A program made the translations under genes and the position numbers. Positions 1 through 6,009 of a DNA stretch of 7,451 nt are shown here, in pieces. Below the pieces are notes generated by a model. It saw nothing but the letters and a program-made list of their open reading frames with translations. It ran no database searches and was not told the origin of the DNA. This DNA comes from Bacteroidales bacterium UBA5621 (GTDB taxonomy: Bacteria > Bacteroidota > Bacteroidia > Bacteroidales > VadinHA17). Positions within the stretch are counted from its first letter, which is position 1, and each line of letters starts with the position of its first letter. The DNA lies in contig DIKJ01000174.1 in assembly GCA_002424525.1 (NCBI GenBank), positions 1 through 7,451 of the forward strand, written 5' to 3'.

Positions 1-296
1 CCGAACGACATGTCGCCTTTTATTGTCTCTTCAAATGTATCGTAACCGAAGGTGAGATTATCTTTCTTCCCGTTCCTGTCAGGAACCTCGATCCAGTTTA
101 TCCTTGCTCCCCAGTTGGTAAGCCTGATAACATTTCCCTCCTTGTTGGTAAGAGTAAGCAGATGTACCTCTTTGCCCTGATGGGTACCAAAAACTTCTTT
201 CCTTACAGTACCCTTGCCTTTTGATGCCTGGTTACAGGAAGTGACCAAAAATCCCAATGCCAAAACAGCCAGTGATAATAAAAGAACTCTTTTCAT
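1..296 (-). CDS. galM: Aldose 1-epimerase (mutarotase), lipoprotein; 3' end beyond the window
   Basis: It interconverts the alpha and beta anomers of free aldoses such as glucose, galactose or xylose. Only the first 98 residues are visible, starting at the ATG at 296-294; the C-terminal part, with most catalytic residues, lies off the left edge. Residues 1-20 are a hydrophobic signal peptide (MKRVLLLSLAVLALG...) ending in VTSC, so Cys21 is a likely lipidation site and the enzyme should act in the periplasm or on the outer membrane. From about residue 35 the sequence reads FGTHQGKEVHLLTLTNKEGN, then LTNWGARI and VPDRNGKKDNLTFGYD, the usual opening of the GalM family (Thr-Leu-Thr-Asn, Asn-Trp/Tyr-Gly-Ala, Val-Pro-Asp-Arg). 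It follows a family 31 glycosidase gene in the same direction by 159 bases, which suits a role in handling the sugar that enzyme releases. The family call is firm; exact substrate is unknown. Confidence 0.88.
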   Translation of the reverse strand, partial: MKRVLLLSLAVLALGFLVTSCNQASKGKGTVRKEVFGTHQGKEVHLLTLTNKEGNVIRLTNWGARINWIEVPDRNGKKDNLTFGYDTFEETIKGDMSF

Positions 297-304
297 TTTT
301 ATTT

Positions 305-312
305 ACAGGTTT
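305..312 (-). promoter_or_regulatory. AAACCTGT start-proximal motif, epimerase gene
   Basis: AAACCTGT lies 8 bases before the ATG of the epimerase gene, separated from it by AAATAAAA. The same core AACCTGT precedes the other three visible starts. It is not complementary to the usual anti-Shine-Dalgarno sequence, so its role (translation, leader RNA or chance) is open. Confidence 0.35.
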
Positions 313-404
313 GGTTTTTGCTAAATTAATAATTATGGCCAATCTGGGGATAGCATTTCCAAAGTTTCTCAGTTACATAAATCAAATCTGTGAATATTAA
401 TGTT

Positions 405-447
405 TTAACCACGGTGTAACACTGAGTTTCCCGGAGTTACACGGAGG
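405..447. repeat. Degenerate CACGGAG/GTTACAC short-period repeat with inverted repeat
   Basis: The stretch between the glycosidase and epimerase genes contains imperfect units of about 10-14 bases built from CACGG, GAGTT and GTTACAC words (TTAACCACGGTGTAAC at the left, GGAGTTACACGGAGG at the right). From memory, similar CACGGAGTTACACGGAG strings occur as interspersed intergenic repeats in Bacteroidota and other environmental genomes. Within it, GTGTAAC (414-420) and GTTACAC (436-442) form a perfect 7-base inverted repeat around a 15-base loop. On the minus strand this hairpin begins 14 bases after the glycosidase stop codon. It has no U-run afterwards, so it is at best a weak terminator or a 3'-end stabilising element. 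Confidence 0.5.
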
Positions 448-455
448 TTGCTTCC

Positions 456-3305
456 TCATATCTTCTTCAAGACAACCTTGCTCCCATTATATTTTACCGT
501 CTGATGGGGAGTGGTTCCCGGTGCAAACCCAACCGGTTTCTCTTTGCTTACCCAGATAATATTGAAAGTCCTATCCTCAGGCATTCCTTCATAAGTTCCA
601 TTCCGTTCTCCTATCGTGAGCTCTCCTGTTGCGTTATCGAAACTGAATTTTATCGTGCTGCATTCTCCCTCCTCATAACCGTAATTCGTTCCTTCATCCT
701 CATAGAGTGTGAAAGCACAGTTCCGTCCGGTGTAAACCCAAAGCGTAAGAGGGTTGGCAGGCTTTTCGCCCGTGTATTGTATCTCAGGTCCGACCGGGAT
801 TATCGAGCCATCTTTCACGAACAGAGGGACCCTCTCATAAGGTGCGTCAACCTGAAGTTCCCGTCCTCCTGCAATATACTTCCCGCTATAGAAATCGTAC
901 CACCCGCATGAAGCAGGAAGATAAACCTCCCGTTTACGAGCCTGATATTCATATACTGGTGCCACAAGCAGAGAAGGGCCGAACATATACTGATTGCCCA
1001 GGCTTTTTACTCTGGTGTCAGATCCGAAATCCATGACCATTGCCCGCATGATCGTATAGTCGTTGAAGTAAGTCAGGCCTGCAAGGGAATAAATATAAGG
1101 CATCAGGTTATATCTGAGCTTGTTGTAATATAACATACTTTTGTATGCCGGGTGTCCCTCAGACGAGATGTTATAAATTTCTCTGTAAGGGTACTGTCCA
1201 TGGCTCCTGAAGAGGGGGCAGAATGCACCGAACTGGTGCCACCTGGCATTAAGCTCTCTCCATTCATCAAGATCCTCCGACCCTTCCTTCGCTCTCACAT
1301 ACCTGTTCTCAACACAGAAGCCCCCGATATCCATTGTCCAGTATGGTATGCCCGAAAGGGAGAAATTAAGACCGGCAGAGATCTGTGCCTTAAGATCCTC
1401 CCAGCGTGTCCCGATATCACCGCTCCATGTGGCAGTGGAATATCTCTGCAAACCGGCAAATCCCGATCGTGTGAGCAGGAAGACCCTTTTGTCGGGGTCT
1501 GCACTCCGCTGACCGTTATAAATAGCCATTGCGTTGACCAGTGCATATGTATTGAAATATTTTGTGAAAGGGCCCAGAGCCGTAGGTGTGGAAAGAAGTT
1601 TTCGGTAACGCAGGCTTGCATTGGATAATATATCGGGTTCCGAAGCATCCATCCACCACGCGTCAAAGCCCTTGGTATAAAGATGCTCCCTCATCTGCTC
1701 CCAGAAGAGTTCCCTCGCACCGGGACTATAGGCATCATAGAATGAGCCTATGTATCCCTTCCCTATCCAGTCCCTTACGCTGTCGTTGACCGCCTGCCTG
1801 TACATCCATCCTCTCCGGTCAAACTCCTTAAAATGTCCGGTGTTAATATAGAATTTGGGCCACACCGAGATCATGATCTTCGCATTCAGCCTGTGTACAT
1901 CATCCACCATAGCTGCAGGATCTGGGAAAAATTCCGGGTCAAATTCGTGCGATCCCCATGAGTCTACGGGCCAGTATGACCAGTCAAGCACAATATTGTC
2001 AAAAGGAATATTCCGCTTACGATACTCTTTAACCACCTCAAGCAGTTCGTCCTGCGACCTGTAACGCTCACGGCTCTGCCAGAACCCCAGCGACCATTTC
2101 GGCATTATCGGAGCCTTGCCGGTGATCTGCCTGTATCCGCCGATCACTTCATCGAGGTTATTGCCGTGAATGAACCAGTAATCGATCTGGTCTCCCATTT
2201 CGTAGAACAGTGTAAGGTTACCCTGATCCTTAGCGTTCCGGGGACTTAAAACCTTAAGCCCTATATAGGATACCCCTCCGTCGGGTTTCCACTCGATCCG
2301 CAGATCACAGGATTTCCCCTTCTCCATATTCCTGCTGAACTTGTATGTGTTAGGATTCCAGGCTGTACGCCATCTCTCCGGCACCACCAGCTCATCATCA
2401 ATATATAGTTTTATATAGCCGGCATAGTAAAGTTTAAAATGGAACAGCCCGCTCTCCTGCGGTTCAATCCGGCCCGACCATGTAACAACCGATCTTCCGG
2501 GTGGTACTTCCTCAGGGAAATTCTTAACTGTCTCAAGATTTTCATAATCGAGCCTGTTCTCCCTGCGTGTCAGCCAGATCCTGTCGGGATCAGATGAATC
2601 GCGGTAAGTTGCAGTAAGGGCTCCCTCCTCCCCGTTATCATCGTATAATCTGAACAGATCTATTTCTGAATAATCGCGCGGATCCCCGAATTTTGTCAGG
2701 GAATAGTTGTCCCAGAGTAAACCATAATTTTTATCTGAGACAATGAAGGGTACCGACACCTTGGTATTATACTGGTACAGGCTTTCATTCAATCCCTTAT
2801 AATTGAATTCATCCGACTGATGCTGACCAAGGCCGTAAAACGCTTCATCATCAGGAGATTCAAATATCTGAGTCATCGAGTAGCCGTCTGCGCCACCAAC
2901 AGAATATTGCCTGAATGATTTTCCTCCGCCTTCCGGTTCTTTAAGAAGCCTTCCAAACTCTTTATCGTAAAAGGCGACCTTCCCCGTGGTGAGCGAAACC
3001 GTTGTCTTTAAAAGGGAAGTCGATACTACAATGCTGTCCCCGAACTCCTGCACATCAAACGGAGGAACCTCTCCTGCAGTTGGAAGCACTATCAGGCTCT
3101 TTTCCTTTGAGAAGCCTTTAACAGGTGAAGCGATAACATGAATTATACCATCGCTGAAGACCTCAATCTTCAGTTTTCTGGCATCCTGCCCTGTTTTTCC
3201 CTTCAGATTTACGACTACCCCGTCTGCAACCTTCTCCCATCGTGGTAATATGCACCCGTTAAAGAAAAGAGAAAAAAGGGCCGCAAAGAGAAACGCTTTT
3301 TTCAT
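456..3305 (-). CDS. Glycoside hydrolase family 31 lipoprotein with PA14 insert, probable alpha-xylosidase
   Basis: A 949-residue retaining alpha-glycosidase that removes terminal alpha-linked xylose or glucose from oligosaccharides. Residues 1-17 are a signal peptide ending FFNGC, making Cys18 a likely lipidation site and placing the enzyme in the periplasm or on the outer membrane. The N-terminal beta-sandwich contains FYGLGQH (156-162). A PA14 domain (about 226-354, TWSGRIEP and KLYIDDELV) is inserted into it. The (beta/alpha)8 barrel runs from about 396 to 740: VLDWSYWPVDSWGSHEFDP (439-457), nucleophile Asp553 in WWMDASEPD, acid/base Asp630 in TWSGD, DIGGF at 659-663 and FRSHG at 699-703. 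A C-terminal beta domain and a DUF5110-like domain (about 845-920, LYEDEGTNYGYEEGE) follow. Architecture and length match the PA14-bearing alpha-xylosidases known from xyloglucan use in Bacteroides and Cellvibrio, hence that preference; alpha-glucosidase remains possible. No SusC/SusD pair is in view. The ATG is 35 bases after the chorismatase-like gene, so it may be cotranscribed. Confidence 0.95.
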   Translation of the reverse strand: MKKAFLFAALFSLFFNGCILPRWEKVADGVVVNLKGKTGQDARKLKIEVFSDGIIHVIASPVKGFSKEKSLIVLPTAGEVPPFDVQEFGDSIVVSTSLLKTTVSLTTGKVAFYDKEFGRLLKEPEGGGKSFRQYSVGGADGYSMTQIFESPDDEAFYGLGQHQSDEFNYKGLNESLYQYNTKVSVPFIVSDKNYGLLWDNYSLTKFGDPRDYSEIDLFRLYDDNGEEGALTATYRDSSDPDRIWLTRRENRLDYENLETVKNFPEEVPPGRSVVTWSGRIEPQESGLFHFKLYYAGYIKLYIDDELVVPERWRTAWNPNTYKFSRNMEKGKSCDLRIEWKPDGGVSYIGLKVLSPRNAKDQGNLTLFYEMGDQIDYWFIHGNNLDEVIGGYRQITGKAPIMPKWSLGFWQSRERYRSQDELLEVVKEYRKRNIPFDNIVLDWSYWPVDSWGSHEFDPEFFPDPAAMVDDVHRLNAKIMISVWPKFYINTGHFKEFDRRGWMYRQAVNDSVRDWIGKGYIGSFYDAYSPGARELFWEQMREHLYTKGFDAWWMDASEPDILSNASLRYRKLLSTPTALGPFTKYFNTYALVNAMAIYNGQRSADPDKRVFLLTRSGFAGLQRYSTATWSGDIGTRWEDLKAQISAGLNFSLSGIPYWTMDIGGFCVENRYVRAKEGSEDLDEWRELNARWHQFGAFCPLFRSHGQYPYREIYNISSEGHPAYKSMLYYNKLRYNLMPYIYSLAGLTYFNDYTIMRAMVMDFGSDTRVKSLGNQYMFGPSLLVAPVYEYQARKREVYLPASCGWYDFYSGKYIAGGRELQVDAPYERVPLFVKDGSIIPVGPEIQYTGEKPANPLTLWVYTGRNCAFTLYEDEGTNYGYEEGECSTIKFSFDNATGELTIGERNGTYEGMPEDRTFNIIWVSKEKPVGFAPGTTPHQTVKYNGSKVVLKKI

Positions 3306-3308
3306 CGG

Positions 3309-3315
3309 ACAGGTT
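3309..3315 (-). promoter_or_regulatory. AACCTGT start-proximal motif, glycosidase gene
   Basis: AACCTGT followed by CCG and the ATG, giving a 3-base spacing. It sits in the 35-base AT-rich gap after the chorismatase-like gene. This copy is preceded by T rather than A, so it matches the extended AAACCTGT at 7 of 8 positions. I see no purine-rich Shine-Dalgarno sequence and no TAnnTTTG promoter element in this gap. Confidence 0.35.
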
Positions 3316-3340
3316 ATAATATTTACAATGAAAAATCAAA

Positions 3341-4495
3341 TCAGGGTTTCAGTATCAGCTCAGCCTCAATCTCTGTAAGTAAATCGTCGCGACAAATATC
3401 TGCCTCAATAAAAACCGCCGGCACATCCGGGAAATGACCATTACAGATCTCTTTCACTATCCCGAAATCCTCCTGTCGCTTGATATATACCCGCAAAAGG
3501 ATATACTTTCCGGGACAGAGATCAGGCTCCCCAAGTATCTGACCAAGCCTTTCTATGTCAGAAAGTTTCTTAACATTCTCAATAGTTACAAGTGTCTGTT
3601 CTGCCACATCGTTCTTCCCGATCGTCTGTTGTCCGATAATTGAGGCTGTGCCGGATATATAGAGGGTGGAGCACAAGCCGTTGGACACCAGCAGTGCCCG
3701 CTCGAACTGCGGGGGGTGTTTCACGGCTTTCCCCTTGCCGGGCAACCCTTTCAGAACCTTCTGTCCATAATCGTATGCATCAACCTGGTTGGGATTGCTT
3801 ACAGGATTTATCTTCAGTGACTCTCCTGTACTAACGGCACAGAAATCGAGTATTACTCCTCCAAGGCCCATGCCTACTCCGGTTGCCGCCGGAAATCCGT
3901 GGATCGTCCGGTGTTTGTGATAGTATTCGCTTCTTACTTCATTGAAGATCTGATAATTCTGAAAACCTTCCCTTATATTCAGGATATTACCGATATAATT
4001 CCATTGTCTTACAATATTATTCAGTGACATTCCTTCCCTGTCGAGAACTTCAATCACCTGCCGGAAGGCTGCCTCAGCGGCCATCCTGGTATCTTTCGGG
4101 AACAGGCCGGCTCCAAAGCCGGCTCCCCAGACTTCCCTGCCTGATGAGGTATTGATCACCACATAAGGCCGGCCGTCGTGGAACCGGGTCAGAACATCCC
4201 CCGGGCCGGAAACCAGCCCAACGGCCTCAACAATTACTTTCCAGGGTTTCTCCGGCGGATGGACGGTAAGATTTATTGCAGGTGATCTGTCACGAAAAAG
4301 TCCGGTTACTTCTTTATAGATTAGGTCTTTCTTTTCAAGATATTGAGCATAATCGGGAAGGTCGCAGAAAATATTGAGCTTCAGCATTCTGTTACCCATT
4401 CCGATAGTTTTCTCAATCTGCCTCAGGCACTGTTCCCACTCTTCCCCGAAGCTACCCTGAACAGCGGGCAGGAAAATAAAATATTTCTTTAGCAT
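3341..4495 (-). CDS. Chorismatase-like protein (FkbO/Hyg5/XanB2 group), Rid-type fold
   Basis: Members of this family hydrolyse chorismate to a dihydroxycyclohexadiene acid (FkbO) or to 3- or 4-hydroxybenzoate (Hyg5, XanB2). The 384 residues show family landmarks: YQIFNEVRSEYY (181-192), PAATGVG (202-208), NPNQVDAYDY (234-243), FERAL (264-268), SGTASIIG (281-288) and DICRDDLLTEIEAE (366-379). Glu375 aligns with what I recall as the catalytic glutamate; Cys368 seven residues before it, and Gly282, match positions I recall as Hyg5-type, pointing to 3-hydroxybenzoate. I read three successive Rid/YjgF-like segments (about 1-100, 100-225, 255-384). There is no signal peptide, so it should be cytoplasmic. 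It is somewhat longer than the usual 330-345 residues. The frame is open to 4570, but the ATG at 4495 is preferred: it lies 7 bases after the upstream stop, while earlier starts overlap that gene and add non-conserved residues. A generic Rid-family protein is the alternative. Confidence 0.75.
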   Translation of the reverse strand: MLKKYFIFLPAVQGSFGEEWEQCLRQIEKTIGMGNRMLKLNIFCDLPDYAQYLEKKDLIYKEVTGLFRDRSPAINLTVHPPEKPWKVIVEAVGLVSGPGDVLTRFHDGRPYVVINTSSGREVWGAGFGAGLFPKDTRMAAEAAFRQVIEVLDREGMSLNNIVRQWNYIGNILNIREGFQNYQIFNEVRSEYYHKHRTIHGFPAATGVGMGLGGVILDFCAVSTGESLKINPVSNPNQVDAYDYGQKVLKGLPGKGKAVKHPPQFERALLVSNGLCSTLYISGTASIIGQQTIGKNDVAEQTLVTIENVKKLSDIERLGQILGEPDLCPGKYILLRVYIKRQEDFGIVKEICNGHFPDVPAVFIEADICRDDLLTEIEAELILKP

Positions 4496-4503
4496 ACAGG
4501 TTT
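4496..4503 (-). promoter_or_regulatory. AAACCTGT start-proximal motif, chorismatase-like gene
   Basis: AAACCTGT directly abuts the preferred ATG at 4495-4493; its first A is the last base of the TGA that ends the upstream lipoprotein gene. The whole 7-base intergenic gap is therefore the AACCTGT word. There is no Shine-Dalgarno sequence here. Confidence 0.35.
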
Positions 4504-5984
4504 CATTCTTTGAGTTCAAAAATAACATTTTTGCCTGAAGAACCAATGGCGCGGAGCATCTTACGGCCATTCGTCCTTATTTTGCCTGTGACAAACTCCG
4601 GTACGTTGAACGACAGAAGGGAAAAATCGTAATAATCGGGATCTTTCTGCGGCAGAAGGAAAGGCTTGCTGAAGTTCCCGTCGTCATCGAAAAAAGCTAT
4701 ATAGGGTTGAGTATAGAGTCCGTCTGACCTGCGGCTGCTGAAAACCAGCCAGCGTGAATCCGATGACCACGAATGGTAGCTTTCAGTATCATCGCTGTTA
4801 ATGGGATCAGCAGGCCGGAAATCACCCGTGGCAAGATCGAGCTGATACAGGTCGGCTTCCTTATGCCATATAGAAAAATTACCATAATCAGATAATGTGA
4901 ATATAAGGTATTTCCCGTCAGGGGAAATTCTCGGGTAAGAGACACTTCTGCCCGTGCGGGCCGAACTCACGAGTGTATCGATCCTGTTCCCGAAAGTCCC
5001 GGATGAAGGATCGAATGCGATTTTACACAAACTGTATTTTATTTTATCATAATCGTCGGGAACCACACCCTTTTCAGCACTGCAGAAAACAAGAATCCTG
5101 CCGTCGGGGGAAAATGCCGGAAAAGTCTCAAGGCTTTCCCCGGCAGACAAAAGAGGACTGGCTAAAAGTTTGCTATTTTCGATATCATAAACAACCACAT
5201 CGGATCTCGAATCCATTACTTCAATCCTTTTATCTTTCCGTGAATGAAATACCTGAGAGATCTCATTCACCGAGAATGCAATATAATTGCCTGAAGGATG
5301 CCAGTACGGATAGACTCCATGCGAGACGGTCTCCTCAACCCTTGTATTAAGTTTAACCGCTTCCCCTCCCCTGACCAGCATCGTCCCGGTAACGTTGCCG
5401 CGGAGGTGGAACAGCATCTGATCCGGATCGTTCCGGTTGAACGCATGGCAATTCATGCAGTTGCCCGGAAGCAACCTATTGTCGATTATTGTTTTTACCG
5501 AAAACGACGTGATGTTACGCTGATAGATCCCCATCCTGCTCCAGGTCTCGTATCCCGGTGCGATTCGTCTGTAAACGATATACGGATCGACAGGATCACT
5601 CTTTATATGAACCTGAAATGGCATATACCGGCTCCATTTCCTGTCGTGGCGCAAAAAAACGGTTACCGTGATGCTGCTTCCTGCATTCCTTTCAAGAAGC
5701 CTGTTCCATTTCCCCCGGGGGATCCTGATCTTCTTCCTGCCTTTTACTTTTATGCTTCCGTCACTGCTTCCGTCACTGCTTCCCCCGATGATCACCCTCA
5801 TCCTCCCCGGGCTCTCTTCTGATCTGAAATTCAGTGGAGCAATGTTTACAGGGATAACCACTTCCTTATAATCAGGAAATATATCCGGCATGCCGGCTCT
5901 TTCCTCAAACCCTGAAGGAGGTCCTTTGCACGAGCCCGTAAGGATCATCAAAAACACAAACAGCGGGTAATATTTATTGATCAT
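4503..5984 (-). CDS. Lipoprotein with CXXCH haem motif and TolB/PD40 beta-propeller
   Basis: Function unknown. With the ATG at 5984 the protein has 493 residues. Residues 1-18 (MINKYYPLFVFLMILTGS) are a signal peptide and Cys19 a likely lipidation site, so it is anchored in the envelope. Residues 40-165 look like a beta-rich domain (RMRVIIGG, ITVTVFLRHDRKW). A single CMNCH at 176-180 fits covalent c-type haem attachment after export. The rest has at least four PD40/TolB-type blades: YWHPSGNYIAFS (227-238), FPAFSPDGRILVF (288-300), YPRISPDGKYLIF (350-362) and HSWSSDSRWLVFSS (404-417). It ends with a conserved-looking SFNVPEFVTG (458-467). An in-frame TTG at 6002 would add six residues and put Cys at position 25; the ATG is preferred but both give a usable signal peptide. 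The gene starts 24 bases after the membrane protein gene and ends 7 bases before the chorismatase-like gene, so cotranscription is likely. A binding or electron-transfer role is inference only. Confidence 0.88.
   Translation of the reverse strand: MINKYYPLFVFLMILTGSCKGPPSGFEERAGMPDIFPDYKEVVIPVNIAPLNFRSEESPGRMRVIIGGSSDGSSDGSIKVKGRKKIRIPRGKWNRLLERNAGSSITVTVFLRHDRKWSRYMPFQVHIKSDPVDPYIVYRRIAPGYETWSRMGIYQRNITSFSVKTIIDNRLLPGNCMNCHAFNRNDPDQMLFHLRGNVTGTMLVRGGEAVKLNTRVEETVSHGVYPYWHPSGNYIAFSVNEISQVFHSRKDKRIEVMDSRSDVVVYDIENSKLLASPLLSAGESLETFPAFSPDGRILVFCSAEKGVVPDDYDKIKYSLCKIAFDPSSGTFGNRIDTLVSSARTGRSVSYPRISPDGKYLIFTLSDYGNFSIWHKEADLYQLDLATGDFRPADPINSDDTESYHSWSSDSRWLVFSSRRSDGLYTQPYIAFFDDDGNFSKPFLLPQKDPDYYDFSLLSFNVPEFVTGKIRTNGRKMLRAIGSSGKNVIFELKE
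5754..5783 (-). repeat. In-frame 12-base tandem repeat encoding Ser-Asp-Gly-Ser units
   Basis: On the plus strand GCTTCCGTCACT is repeated exactly at 5754-5765 and 5766-5777, followed by a half copy GCTTCC at 5778-5783. It lies in the haem-lipoprotein gene and encodes the polar linker GGSSDGSSDGSIK (residues 67-79 from the ATG). Because the unit is a multiple of three, copy-number change by slippage would lengthen or shorten the linker without breaking the frame. Confidence 0.85.
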
Positions 5985-6001
5985 ATCACTTGATCTTTTC
6001 A

Positions 6002-6009
6002 ACAGGTTT
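6002..6009 (-). promoter_or_regulatory. AAACCTGT start-proximal motif, haem-lipoprotein gene
   Basis: AAACCTGT begins with the last A of the TAA stop of the upstream membrane-protein gene. It ends 17 bases before the preferred ATG at 5984 and overlaps the first base of the alternative TTG start at 6002, so here its spacing depends on which start is real. Confidence 0.3.

Noticed and set aside
360..386. Possible Bacteroidota-type promoter for the epimerase gene (TTTG at 383-386 and AAACTTTG at 360-367 on the minus strand)
   Set aside because: The -7 element is imperfect compared with TAnnTTTG and the 15-base spacing is shorter than the usual 19-21, so I do not list it as a feature.
1152..1628. 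Plus-strand open frame of 158 codons opposite the glycosidase gene, and similar plus-strand frames at 504-911 and 842-1036
   Set aside because: They lie wholly inside a well-supported family 31 gene on the other strand, have unnatural composition (many Cys, Arg, Pro, Ser) and no recognisable domain.
4106..4126. Direct repeat GCCGGCTCC at 4106-4114 and 4118-4126, also partly palindromic
   Set aside because: It encodes the repeated Gly-Ala-Gly of GAGFGAG in the chorismatase-like protein and is explained by protein sequence and codon choice.
4496..4570. Extended N-terminus of the chorismatase-like protein starting at 4570
   Set aside because: It overlaps the end of the upstream gene by 68 bases and adds 25 residues without family similarity; the ATG at 4495 lies 7 bases after the upstream stop and gives a more usual arrangement.
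5298..5822. Plus-strand open frame of 174 codons opposite the haem-lipoprotein gene
   Set aside because: Proline-rich shadow translation with no domain; the minus-strand frame has a signal peptide, a CXXCH motif and propeller repeats.
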